DNA of 58,760 bases, from NCBI RefSeq assembly GCF_009733865.1, contig NZ_WOFB01000021.1, forward strand, positions 1 to 58,760. Direction: 5' to 3'. Below the pieces are notes generated by a model. The model saw nothing but the letters and a program-made list of their open reading frames with translations, was not told the DNA's origin and made no database searches. Position numbers and translations under genes: made by a program. The stretch is from Oceanobacillus salinisoli. Lineage in GTDB: Bacteria > Bacillota > Bacilli > Bacillales > Amphibacillaceae. Below, in pieces: positions 1 to 9,715 of this stretch (position 1 is its first letter; each line of letters begins with the position of its first letter).

Positions 1-196
1 AGCAGTTTTCTAAATATTCAAGTTTTTGTCACTAAATAGATAAAGTTCGACGTAACTGCGAGGCTAAAAAACAAAACTTACTAAAAAGGCCTTTTATGAT
101 CTTCCTTATAGTGAAATCATTCGCCTTTAGAGCGGAGCGTTTAAAATTGTGTTCCAGCCTTTAGATTAATGTATGAAAACTAATGGTTACTCATTA

Positions 197-226
197 AAAC
201 GCATGGATTAATTTTCCATGCGTTTT
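197..226. terminator. Bidirectional hairpin downstream of the transporter pseudogene
   Basis: A 12-bp perfect stem (AAAACGCATGGA / TCCATGCGTTTT) with a 6-base loop has A/T-rich flanks on both sides, so it could stop transcription in either direction. It lies about 70 bp past the stop of the decayed permease. In the remaining sequence from 1 to 292 I see no gene; 20-60 contains a degraded copy of the tail repeat module (GTCACTAAATAGATAAAG near 28-45). Confidence 0.6.
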
Positions 227-292
227 AAAGTGCTATTACTATACTAATTACCTACTATTTTAGATGTGATAACCTTATTACATCTGTATACG

Positions 293-1573
293 TTATGGTG
301 TTAAATAACGCACACAAATATAAACAGATGAAACAATTAGAGATAGGAAAACGATCGGAATTCCAAAGAACATGAAGCGATAAATGGTATTTTCTGTTTT
401 GCCTTTTCAGCTTCTCCCGCTACAACAATATTTGCAGATGCACCTATAAGTGTCGCATTGCCACCTAAGCATGCCCCTAGTGCTAACGACCACCATATAG
501 GTTCCAAGTTATCCATTCCTAAACTTTCAAATTCATGAATAACTGGAATCATGGCAGCAACAAAAGGAATATTGTCTACAATACCGGAAAACAGGCCAGA
601 TACCCATAAAATCAGCAACGCGGTAGAAGCTAAATTACCATCTGTACTCCCCATTATCCCTACAGCTAATTGATCAATGACTCCCACTTCTTCTAATCCA
701 CCTACTAATACAAAAAGGCCGATAAAAAAGAGCAAAGTCACCCATTCCACATTTGCAAATATACGTTCTGACCCTAACTCTTCATCGGTTAATAGCAGGA
801 GCAGAACAGCTCCTGCTAAGGCAATAATAGTTAAATCCACATGCACTAAAGTATGTAAAACAAATCCAATAAGTGTTATACCTAGGACAGATAAGGATTT
901 GTATAATAGCGGTGTTTTTTTTAGTAGGAACTCGCATCGATAAGCATTAGCTCCTCTTTATTTGACTGGTTTTGTAGAAGTAAGGTTTTATAATATACGA
1001 GAATGACTCCGAGCATAACTATGAACATTATGACTGCTACCGGGGCTAAATGGTTTAAAAAGGATAGAAGGTTCAGTTCATCTACCGCTTGTCCAATCAT
1101 AATATTGGGAGGATCACCAATTAATGTTGTAGATCCGCCAATATTTGAACTAAAAATGATCACTATTAAATATGGAAAGGAAGGCAAATTTAATTGGAAT
1201 GTTATTTTCAGTACAATTGGAACAAATATAAGTACAGTGGTTACATTATCTAAAAAAGCAGAGCCCAGCGCTGTTAACATACTAATTCCAATTAATAGTG
1301 GAATCGGTTTTCCGTGAACTTTCTGTGCAAAGCTAATAGCGATAAAAGTAAAAAAGCCTGTCTTTTCCGTAATCTGAATAAGTACCATCATTGAAAAAAG
1401 CAAAGCAATGGTATTCCAGTCAATATATCCCTGAAACACTTCAGAGGGAGATAAGATACCCGTAAGCAATAATAGAGTTCCACCTGCTAAAGCTACAACC
1501 ACCCGGTTAATCCTATCTGCATGATAAAGAAATAACTTGTGACAAAGATTATTGCTGCTAGAATGACGTCCAT
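293..1573 (-). pseudogene. Frameshifted ArsB/NhaD-type (SLC13-like) permease
   Basis: The reconstructed product of about 427 residues is a polytopic membrane permease of the ArsB/NhaD ion-transporter superfamily. Diagnostic pieces are SNIGGSTTLIGDPPNIMIG in the N-terminal half and GNATLIGASANIVVAG in the C-terminal half, which are the two inverted-repeat signature loops. The reading frame is broken three times. Near 1521 the frame starting at ATG 1573 (MDVILAAIIF...) must shift to reach VVALAGGTLLLLTG. Near 930-940 the N-terminal half stops at 921, while another frame continues EFLLKKTPLLYKSL into the C-terminal half. Near 395-410 the frame ends at 337, but a third frame continues FMFFGIPIVFLSLIVSS to a stop at 293. 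The start at 1573 has a modest RBS (AGAAGGG). The substrate (arsenite, Na+/H+ or citrate-like anion) cannot be told. Sequencing error could explain one indel, hardly three. Confidence 0.85.
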
Positions 1574-1701
1574 GTTACCCTTCTTCCTTGTCCACTACTT
1601 ATATCAATATGCAGCGAAATTTTAAATATTTTCTTCTATTTCTATATGGTGATGAATATGATTACTATAAGATGGACAAAGGTTAAGGAGGAGTACTATA
1701 C

Positions 1702-2082
1702 ATGAGAAAACAACTATTTCATGCACTCTTATTTGGTTGGATTGCCGTGCTGGGTTTAATTCTTATTTCCAGTGTCATTATTGCTTTTTTACTGCGTGTT
1801 ACTTCTTTAGATGCAGATCTGCTTTCATGGATTGCATTGGTGATTGGAATACTTTCCTTATTCATTGGTGGGCTTATTACCGGTCTAAAAGGGAAAACAA
1901 AGGGATGGATAATAGGTTCGGTTACCGGAGTCGGCTTTACTGTTTTTACGTTCCTAGTACAATATCTAGGTTACCAGCAGGGATTTTCTCTGGAACAAAC
2001 GCTTCACCACTTCGGATATATATTTGCAGCACTTGTAGGAGGGGTAATAGGAGTTAATATAATTGGTGATACAAGAGAATAA
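1702..2082 (+). CDS. yrzE: TIGR04086-type small membrane protein (YrzE-like)
   Basis: This 126-residue protein is almost entirely hydrophobic, with four predicted membrane segments at about residues 8-32, 40-60, 68-90 and 102-122. A short basic loop (KGKTKG) follows the second segment. Length, topology and location beside yajC fit the TIGR04086/YrzE family of Bacillus, whose function is unknown. The start has a strong RBS (AAGGAGGAG, 8 bases upstream). It is one of the few plus-strand genes here and converges on yajC, with which it shares a terminator hairpin. The family assignment is from memory of the family, not from a search. Confidence 0.75.
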   Translation: MRKQLFHALLFGWIAVLGLILISSVIIAFLLRVTSLDADLLSWIALVIGILSLFIGGLITGLKGKTKGWIIGSVTGVGFTVFTFLVQYLGYQQGFSLEQTLHHFGYIFAALVGGVIGVNIIGDTRE

Positions 2083-2096
2083 CTGTTCAACATAAT

Positions 2097-2136
2097 AAAG
2101 AAGCTGTCCAGGTAAATTTTCGGACAACTTCTTTTT
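2097..2136. terminator. Shared terminator between yrzE and yajC
   Basis: The stem AAGAAGCTGTCC / GGACAACTTCTT (one mismatch) is followed by a T run on the plus strand and has an A run before it, which gives a T run on the minus strand. It lies between two convergent stop codons, so it probably serves both genes. Confidence 0.75.
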
Positions 2137-2170
2137 CATTGCATATGTATGATCTCTACATATCAAATTA

Positions 2171-2437
2171 CTAATCGTTTTGTTGCTTTACTTCACGTAC
2201 TGCTGAACGGTCAAACGTAAGTTTCGTACCGTTCTCAGTAATTAGTACGATGGTCCCTTCGTCTAACGCATGAATCTTGCCATGAAAACCGCCAATTGTA
2301 ATTACTTCATCACCTTTTTGCAGGTTCGTTTGCATTTCCTGAACTTTCTTCTGTCTCTTTTGCTGTGGACGAATAAGCAGGAAATAGAAAATAACAAACA
2401 TTAAGATGATAGGCAATAATGAAACGATCATTTCCAT
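2171..2437 (-). CDS. yajC: Preprotein translocase accessory subunit YajC
   Basis: YajC is a single-pass membrane protein that associates with SecDF at the Sec translocon. The 88-residue product has an N-terminal membrane helix (about residues 4-22), the family signature FLLIRPQQKRQK, and a small beta-rich cytoplasmic domain (KGDEVITIGGFHGKI). The ATG at 2437 is chosen because GGGAGTG lies 8 bases upstream; a further ATG at 2458 would put that RBS inside the coding region. It is the last gene of the queA-tgt-yajC run and ends next to the yrzE terminator. Identity is secure from the signature and the neighbourhood. Confidence 0.95.
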   Translation of the reverse strand: MEMIVSLLPIILMFVIFYFLLIRPQQKRQKKVQEMQTNLQKGDEVITIGGFHGKIHALDEGTIVLITENGTKLTFDRSAVREVKQQND

Positions 2438-2470
2438 TAGGTGTTCACTCCCTTTCATTTATATAAACTT

Positions 2471-4655
<2,185 letters not shown>

Positions 4656-4744
4656 CATGAATCTCCTAACTTTCCAATAGCGGTTGCTAAAATCTTTTCG
4701 CAAAATTTGTTGTTATGGAATGGGTATAAACTAATGACTAAGTA

Positions 4745-4883
4745 TGTGCACTGCCCGATTCCGCTCCGGGCAGTGGCGCACCTTAGGGCACGGCTTCAGC
4801 CTCCTCGCGGAAAACCGCCGCTGCTCAGGTCTAGACACGTGCTCTTCCCGAAGGAGTCGATTGCCCTCCGCTCCAATCAACCA
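4745..4883 (-). repeat. Type A intergenic repeat, full copy
   Basis: This GC-rich block lies in an AT-rich spacer. Read on the minus strand it runs from GGAGTCGA-like sequence, through the restriction-like string TCTAGACCTGAGCAG, the core CGAGGAGGCT, and CCCTAAGGTGCG, to a terminal hairpin CTGCCCG / CGGGCAG (about 4751-4774). The same order of blocks recurs at 50495-50640, and partly at 36705-36780, 17342-17446 and 55276-55430. No promoter or plausible coding sequence is seen in it; short open frames here have no RBS. Confidence 0.8.
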
Positions 4884-4952
4884 TCTTAATAGTGATAAGT
4901 ATTCTAAAATTTACTTAGCAAAATAAAATGTTAGAAATATAAAAGCTCAAAA

Positions 4953-5078
4953 CCAGCGAGGGAAATACACGGGGACTCCTTCGGGAAAAGTGGCATCGGT
5001 AAGACCCCTAAAGACGCGTTAGCACGAGGAGGCTCACCAGCGGCCCTAAGGTACTCGTAGTGTTTTCCGTAGCGATAG
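4953..5078 (+). repeat. Type B intergenic repeat with inverted termini
   Basis: This block of about 125 bp begins CCAGCGAGGGAAATACACGG and ends AGTGTTTTCCGTAGCG, an imperfect terminal inverted repeat. Inside are AAGACCCCTAAAGAC, CGAGGAGGCTCACCAG and CCCTAAGGTACTCG. Related copies occur at 16998-17118, 27061-27133, 36870-36916 and 58588-58760. It looks like a MITE or structured-RNA repeat; no flanking target duplication was identified. Confidence 0.75.
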
Positions 5079-5142
5079 TATTATCTCAAATTAAACTATT
5101 TGCAATTTATATAAAAAATTAATAACGTTTTCCTGTAATAAT

Positions 5143-5195
5143 CAACAAATCTTTTCGGTAGGTCGAGTTACCGTGCTCCCTATCCTTTAGAAAAC
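5143..5195 (+). repeat. Repeat tail module (GGTGGGACGAGTAAC family), diverged
   Basis: AACAAATCTTTTCGGTAGG, then CGAGTTACCG and CTTTAGAAAA, match the tail module seen next to type A repeats at 55455-55500 and alone at 10973-11066. No gene is seen in the rest of the 4656-5242 spacer. Confidence 0.6.
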
Positions 5196-5242
5196 AGGGT
5201 TGTTAAAAAAGCAATGGAAAAAGCATTTTTTAGCAAGCACTT

Positions 5243-5440
5243 TTAACGAAATCGACCAATTATCGTAAAAATAATAGTAAGTATAATACTGATAACAATG
5301 GATGTTACGATTGGAAAATGAAAGGATACATTTCCTACTTTAAAACTAATATCTCCCGGCAATCTCCCTATAAAACTCCAAATCATGCCAATAACAAGGA
5401 AAATGATACCTAATACAATAAAAAGCTTTCCCAAATTCAT
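5243..5440 (-). CDS. DUF2905-type small membrane protein
   Basis: This 65-residue protein has two membrane helices (about residues 5-25 and 43-62) separated by the conserved turn [19 protein letters not shown], typical of DUF2905 proteins. Function is unknown in the family. Its ATG overlaps the ruvB stop by 4 bases (ATGA), which implies translational coupling to ruvAB. A DUF2905 gene follows ruvB in many Bacillaceae; the B. subtilis equivalent may be YrzS, but I am not certain of that symbol. Confidence 0.85.
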   Translation of the reverse strand: MNLGKLFIVLGIIFLVIGMIWSFIGRLPGDISFKVGNVSFHFPIVTSIVISIILTIIFTIIGRFR

Positions 5441-6441
5441 TCATCCTCATACCCTTTCATACCAAAATGTTGATATGCTTTTGGAGTGACAACTCTCCCT
5501 CTCGGTGTTCGTTGTATAAAACCTATTTGCAGCAAATAAGGTTCGTATACATCTTCAATCGTTTGGGATTCCTCACCAATAGTTGCTGCAATGGTATCTA
5601 GGCCTACAGGACCACCCCGGAACCCTTCGATCATCCCTTTTAATAATTTATGATCCGTATGATCTAACCCAACATCATCCACTTGGAGCATTTTCAAAGC
5701 TTCATTGGTTGTCGCTAAACTAATTTTCTCTTCCCCTTTTACTTGGGAAATGTCACGAATGCGTTTTAACAGTCGGTTAGCGATGCGCGGAGTACCTCTG
5801 GATCTGCGGGCTACTTCAAGTGCCGCTTCCTTTGTAATCGATGTTTCAAATATTTCCGCTGTCCGTTCCACAATAGATCGTAAATCCTTTGTTTCATAAA
5901 ATTCCAATCGGCTTAGTACTCCGAAGCGATCTCTAAGCGGTGCTGATAGTAAGCCGGCTCTCGTTGTGGCACCCACTAATGTAAATGGCGGCAAATCTAT
6001 TCGTACCGACCTGGCACTAGGACCTGTACCAATAACAATATCCAGAAAGAAATCTTCCATCGCCGGATACAATACTTCTTCAACGGTTCTTGGTAAACGG
6101 TGAATCTCATCAATAAATAATACATCACCCGGTTCCAATGAAGACAAAATAGCTGCTAAATCTCCTGCTCGCTCAATAGCTGGGCCTGATGTAGAGCGGA
6201 AATGAACACCCATTTCATTTGCGATAATTGCCGCTAATGTTGTCTTCCCTAGACCTGGTGGTCCGTATAGTAACACATGGTCCAATGGTTCTTCGCGCAT
6301 TTTGGCTGCCTGAATAAATATTTTTAAGTTATCTTTCACTTTATCCTGACCAATATACTGATTTAAATTAATGGGACGAAGACTTTGCTCCATTGATCTA
6401 TCATTATCCTGCAGTTCACCTGTAACCATTCTATCATCCAC
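5437..6441 (-). CDS. ruvB: Holliday junction branch-migration ATPase RuvB
   Basis: RuvB is the hexameric AAA+ motor that drives branch migration on RuvA-bound Holliday junctions. The 334-residue product shows Walker [10 protein letters not shown] (about residue 60), Walker [12 protein letters not shown] (about 108), the RuvB N-domain [13 protein letters not shown], and the C-terminal winged helix ending in [15 protein letters not shown]. It follows ruvA with an 18-bp gap and overlaps the small DUF2905 gene. No LexA-type operator (GAACNNNNGTTC) is visible upstream of ruvA, so SOS control is not supported by this sequence. Confidence 0.98.
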   Translation of the reverse strand: MDDRMVTGELQDNDRSMEQSLRPINLNQYIGQDKVKDNLKIFIQAAKMREEPLDHVLLYGPPGLGKTTLAAIIANEMGVHFRSTSGPAIERAGDLAAILSSLEPGDVLFIDEIHRLPRTVEEVLYPAMEDFFLDIVIGTGPSARSVRIDLPPFTLVGATTRAGLLSAPLRDRFGVLSRLEFYETKDLRSIVERTAEIFETSITKEAALEVARRSRGTPRIANRLLKRIRDISQVKGEEKISLATTNEALKMLQVDDVGLDHTDHKLLKGMIEGFRGGPVGLDTIAATIGEESQTIEDVYEPYLLQIGFIQRTPRGRVVTPKAYQHFGMKGYEDE

Positions 6442-6459
6442 GCGAGATTTCCTCCTCTC

Positions 6460-7065
6460 TTATTTTTTCATGAATAATGCTAGTGCTTTTCTAACCATCC
6501 CATCAATATCCTGGTCAGATTGTTTTTTAAGTTCAGGAAGGATGGATTTGATTTCTTTTTCCGTATATCCTAGTGATTTTAAAGCCTCCTGCACTTCACT
6601 CAATACTTGATTATTTATTTTATTTTCTTTCGTATCCTGCTCAGCATCTGGTCCAATGGAGAATGAAACATTCAGTTTTCCTTTTAAATCTAAAATAATT
6701 TGTCTAGCAGTCTTTTTGCCTACACCGGGAAAGCTGGTTAAAAATTTATCATCCTCACGCTCTATTGCACCGACAAACTCCTGAATATCCACAGATCCTA
6801 AGATTGACAGAGCTCCTTTAGGACCAATACCCGAAACGGAAATTAATTTGGTAAACAAATATTTCTCATCCTCATTCTTAAAGCCATATAGCACTTGCAT
6901 ATCTTCGCGGACATAATGAAAGGTATGAATTAGTATTTCTTTATTTATGTATGTTTGAAAGGCAAATGGATTCGCACAAATTAATTCATATCCAACCCCT
7001 TGTACATCGATAACTACCGACTCATCCTGTACCAATGCTACATTCCCTCTTATATAAGCAATCAT
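6460..7065 (-). CDS. ruvA: Holliday junction DNA-binding subunit RuvA
   Basis: RuvA binds four-way junctions and loads RuvB. The 201-residue protein begins MIAYIRGNVALVQDESVVID (OB-fold domain I). It contains tandem helix-hairpin-helix motifs (LISVSGIGPKGALSIL near residue 75 and LTSFPGVGKKTARQII near 110) and ends with the flexible-linked domain III (ALKSLGYTEKEIKSI) that contacts RuvB. The ATG at 7065 is preceded by AGGAGAGAG. It is the first gene of ruvA-ruvB-DUF2905. Confidence 0.98.
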   Translation of the reverse strand: MIAYIRGNVALVQDESVVIDVQGVGYELICANPFAFQTYINKEILIHTFHYVREDMQVLYGFKNEDEKYLFTKLISVSGIGPKGALSILGSVDIQEFVGAIEREDDKFLTSFPGVGKKTARQIILDLKGKLNVSFSIGPDAEQDTKENKINNQVLSEVQEALKSLGYTEKEIKSILPELKKQSDQDIDGMVRKALALFMKK

Positions 7066-7111
7066 GTAATCTCTCTCCTATTCCATTCTATCATGATTTA
7101 TCATAATAGAA

Positions 7112-7144
7112 TAAACTTCTATTTCCAGTTAGAAATAGAAGTTT
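7112..7144 (-). terminator. Terminator of yebC
   Basis: The stem AAACTTCTATTT / GAAATAGAAGTTT lies just after the yebC stop and before ruvA. The minus-strand arm ends in GTTTATTCT. It separates the yebC unit from ruvAB. Confidence 0.7.
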
Positions 7145-7152
7145 ACTCGTTC

Positions 7153-7884
7153 TTATTCACTTTCCTCCAGGTTGTGGTGAATATCTTGTACATCTTCATT
7201 TTCTTCCAGTGCTTCTAAAAGATTTTGCATTTTCGTCGCATCTTCTTCAGAAACACTGTTGTAGTTTTGAGGAATTAACGTAACTTCACTGTCGGCAATG
7301 GTATATCCTGACTCTGTTAAGTGATCTACAACTGGTTGGAAGTTTTCTGGTTCTGCAAAAACTTCATATGCCCCCTCTTGTGTAACGATATCTTCTGCCC
7401 CTGCTTCAAGCACCTCAAGTGTTAATTCATCTTCATCCACATTACCTTCTTCATTGGAAACGATGATATAACCTTTACGATCAAACATGAAAGATACACT
7501 GCCATTTTCACCAAGATTTCCGCCATTCTTCTTAAACGCATGTCTTATATCTGATGCCGTACGGTTTTTATTATCTGTTAGTACATTTACAATAACAGCA
7601 ACACCACCAGGACCATAGCCCTCATAAGTAAGTTCTTCGAAGTTTGCACCATCAAGGTCACCTGTTGCTTTTTTTATATTACGATCGATATTATCATTAG
7701 GCATATTATCTGCCTTAGCTTTTTCCACTGCAGTTCTTAGTGCCGCATTCGTTGCAATATCGCCACCGCCCTGTTTAGCCGCAGTATATATATCTTTTGC
7801 ATGACGCATAAAGATTTTACCCTTTTTAGCATCTTGAGCATTTTTTCTTTTTTGTATATTTTTCCATTTAGAATGACCAGCCAT
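7153..7884 (-). CDS. yebC: YebC/PmpR-family protein
   Basis: Members of this family act as transcription regulators or, as shown for some, as translation factors that relieve ribosome stalling at proline stretches. Which role applies here cannot be told. The 243-residue product starts [23 protein letters not shown], the family signature, and contains [13 protein letters not shown] (about residue 93) and a very acidic C-terminus. The ATG at 7884 is chosen because GAGAGGAG precedes it and homologues start there; the longer frame to 7974 would overlap the upstream lipoprotein gene. The B. subtilis orthologue YrbC has the same safA-coxA-yrbC neighbourhood. Confidence 0.95.
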   Translation of the reverse strand: MAGHSKWKNIQKRKNAQDAKKGKIFMRHAKDIYTAAKQGGGDIATNAALRTAVEKAKADNMPNDNIDRNIKKATGDLDGANFEELTYEGYGPGGVAVIVNVLTDNKNRTASDIRHAFKKNGGNLGENGSVSFMFDRKGYIIVSNEEGNVDEDELTLEVLEAGAEDIVTQEGAYEVFAEPENFQPVVDHLTESGYTIADSEVTLIPQNYNSVSEEDATKMQNLLEALEENEDVQDIHHNLEESE

Positions 7885-7970
7885 CGGGCATTCTCCTCTC
7901 TCGAAATTTCCTTTTTTACTATAACAAAAAATACACATATATAAAAGTAAAACCTTTGCGGATGCAAAGG

Positions 7971-8546
7971 TCAATCATTTTGATTTATAAGATTTTCAAA
8001 CAGTTCCTCGATATTTTCTCCATTTTCACTTGCTTTCGTACGTGCATGTAAATTTTTTAGGCGATCCCACTGAATGTCGTCAGTATAAACAACAATTTCC
8101 TTGTCTGTATTTGGAACAATTTGTCTAACCCGCCCTTCAATATCACGAACAACAGGTGCAACATCTTGATTAAAATGTTCTCTTAACATGACAGCGACGA
8201 TAATACGGTCATCCGTAGATGCTACCTGTGCTTGAACAATATCTCTCTCCTTTTTCAATTCACTGGATATCATTTCTGTTTCCTCATTCGTAAAGGGATC
8301 CGTGTAGCCATTTTCATTATCACCTGCATTGACACCTGGCTGCTGTGTCTGAGGATAACCACCTTGCTCTCCTATTGATTGATTCTCTATCCCGATTCGT
8401 TGGTTATGTTCTTGTCGTGTATCATAATGAATAGGTTGAGTTTGATTGTTAGTTGAATTATTTTGTGTATGATTATCTGCATTGGTACATCCAATCATAA
8501 CGATGGACAATACTGCAAAGATAAATGTTGATTTCACGTTATACAT
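7971..8546 (-). CDS. coxA: YhcN/YlaJ-family spore lipoprotein, CoxA (YrbB)-like
   Basis: The 191-residue lipoprotein has a signal helix (residues 1-18) and a lipobox-like MIGC with Cys at about residue 20. An Asn/Gln-rich linker follows, then a YhcN/YlaJ domain ([34 protein letters not shown]). Family members are spore membrane or cortex proteins. The position between yebC and safA matches B. subtilis coxA (yrbB), a spore cortex protein. The symbol is assigned by synteny and domain, so it is moderately sure. The RBS AGGGAGG sits inside the descending arm of a hairpin that ends one base before the ATG, an unusual arrangement described separately. Confidence 0.75.
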   Translation of the reverse strand: MYNVKSTFIFAVLSIVMIGCTNADNHTQNNSTNNQTQPIHYDTRQEHNQRIGIENQSIGEQGGYPQTQQPGVNAGDNENGYTDPFTNEETEMISSELKKERDIVQAQVASTDDRIIVAVMLREHFNQDVAPVVRDIEGRVRQIVPNTDKEIVVYTDDIQWDRLKNLHARTKASENGENIEELFENLINQND

Positions 8547-8592
8547 AAAACAACCTCCCTTATGAGTAGTTTGTTTGAAGGGAAGTTGTTTT
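8547..8592 (-). terminator. nadE terminator whose 3' arm contains the coxA RBS
   Basis: On the minus strand the stem is AAAACAACTTCCCT / AGGGAGGTTGTTTT (13 of 14 pairs) with an 18-base loop. It lies between the nadE stop (8613) and the coxA ATG (8546). It has the shape of an intrinsic terminator for nadE, but the AGGGAGG of coxA is in the paired 3' arm. Read-through from nadE would therefore hide the RBS, whereas a transcript starting in the loop would expose it. Confidence 0.7.
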
Positions 8593-8596
8593 ACAC
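8567..8596 (-). promoter_or_regulatory. Possible SigG-type promoter of the coxA-like gene
   Basis: On the minus strand GTGTA is followed after 18 bases by CAAACTA. The remembered SigG pattern is GHATR-N18-CATNHTA, so each box has one mismatch. Initiation would fall about where the RBS arm begins (near 8560). This is a weak call based on pattern and context only. Confidence 0.3.
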
Positions 8597-8612
8597 AGTA
8601 AATTTAAGGAAA

Positions 8613-9356
8613 TTAACTTTTTCTTTTATATTGAGGTAATGGATCACGTTTATGTGCAGAACGCTTGTGCAATAATTCAATAATATCCTTGTCTTTTTCG
8701 GGAATTTCTTCCCCTCCCAGATATGCATCAATCCGGTCATAGGTTGTTCCCATTTCTTTCTCATCTGTTTGATCTTCCCAAAGGTCTGCGCTTGGTGCTT
8801 TTGTGATTACCTCTTCCGGAACATCTAAATACTTCGCCAATTCACGTACCTCAGATTTTGTAAAATCCACAATTGGAAGAATATCAACACCGCCATCACC
8901 ATATTTTGTAAAGTAGCCTGTATACCATTCAGCAGCATTATCTGTCCCCACTACAAGATAATTGTAGTTCGTTGCTACCGTATATAGGGCACTCATTCGC
9001 AATCTTGCACGCAAATTAGCACCAGCTAACTGGTCGGTCGATTCATTAAATTCATTTTTACCTTTTAACTGGTCTTGAATATATGAATACATAACGTTAT
9101 GAGATTCTGTTAAATCCAGTGTTAATGAATCAATTCCACATTTCTCAATTACTTTTTGACTATCTGTCATATGCTCTGGCTTTGTATAGATTGGAAGTAA
9201 AACACCCAAAGAATTTTCAGGGGCTGCACGTTTAATCAGATTTGCTACAACTGCAGAATCAATCCCCCCACTCACACCAACGACAAATCCTTTAGCACCT
9301 GACTGCTTTAATTGCTGTCGCAGCCACTCTACAATTGCTTCCACTTGCTTTTCCAT
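8613..9356 (-). CDS. nadE: Ammonia-dependent NAD+ synthetase
   Basis: NadE amidates nicotinic acid adenine dinucleotide to NAD+ using ATP and ammonia. The 247-residue product has the PP-loop ATP site VSGGIDSAVV (about residue 27) and the blocks NLRARLRMSALY, VVGTDNAAEWYTGYFTKYGDGG and KAPSADLWEDQTDE. No glutaminase domain is present. The ATG at 9356 is chosen for its strong RBS (AAGGGGGG); the longer frame to 9413 lacks one. At 247 residues it belongs to the shorter NadE class rather than the roughly 270-residue B. subtilis type. It sits between safA and the coxA-like gene, which are adjacent in B. subtilis, so it looks like an insertion into that locus. Confidence 0.93.
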   Translation of the reverse strand: MEKQVEAIVEWLRQQLKQSGAKGFVVGVSGGIDSAVVANLIKRAAPENSLGVLLPIYTKPEHMTDSQKVIEKCGIDSLTLDLTESHNVMYSYIQDQLKGKNEFNESTDQLAGANLRARLRMSALYTVATNYNYLVVGTDNAAEWYTGYFTKYGDGGVDILPIVDFTKSEVRELAKYLDVPEEVITKAPSADLWEDQTDEKEMGTTYDRIDAYLGGEEIPEKDKDIIELLHKRSAHKRDPLPQYKRKS

Positions 9357-9547
9357 TTTATCCCCCCTTATGTAAGGTAAACTAACATAGCGTATTATAG
9401 ATAATTTTACCATTAAATGAATATATTACAAAAATTTTTTTATGTCAAAATCATTTCTTCGTTAATATGTGCGGACATCCTTTTAAATATACACGACAAA
9501 ACTTGCTCTGTCGCTATTCACTGCCTACATGATCAGCTTTGCAAAAA

Positions 9548-9599
9548 GTTAGAAAAACTCGCATTCGCTCGTCCTTTAGCGAATGTGTTAGTTTTTCTT
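9548..9599. repeat. Palindromic repeat, copy 1 (AGAAAAACTCGCATTC family)
   Basis: AGAAAAACTCGCATTCGCT pairs with the later GAATGTGTTAGTTTTTCT around a short loop. A related palindrome is at 13912-13959, and both are followed by ATACTTTCCTAACGTG-like sequence (here at about 9655-9670). The element fills the spacer between the safA terminator and nadE; I see no gene in 9357-9715. Confidence 0.6.
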
Positions 9600-9678
9600 A
9601 TACTTGGTACATTGAAATTTTAACTACGTCGAATCCTCTTCATGCTAAAATTTTATACTTTCCTAACGTGCAAAAAAT

Positions 9679-9707
9679 AAAAGAGACGCAAACTGGACGT
9701 CTCTTTT
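9679..9707 (-). terminator. Terminator of safA
   Basis: The stem AAAAGAGACG / CGTCTCTTTT lies just past the safA stop. The minus-strand arm is followed by TATTTTTTG. Confidence 0.85.
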
Positions 9708-9715
9708 CCTGTTAA

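Noticed and set aside
4707..4926. Two overlapping open frames of 60 codons
   Set aside because: They are inside a type A repeat, lack an RBS, and the other full copy of the repeat has different frames.
4656..5242. preQ1 riboswitch before queA-tgt
   Set aside because: The region upstream of queA is repeat DNA and a short leader; I found no preQ1-type aptamer pattern.
7066..7152. LexA/SOS box for ruvAB
   Set aside because: No GAACNNNNGTTC-like palindrome is present upstream of ruvA.
7000..7218. 72-codon plus-strand frame across the yebC terminator
   Set aside because: It is antisense to ruvA and yebC ends, with no RBS; a shadow of AT-rich sequence.
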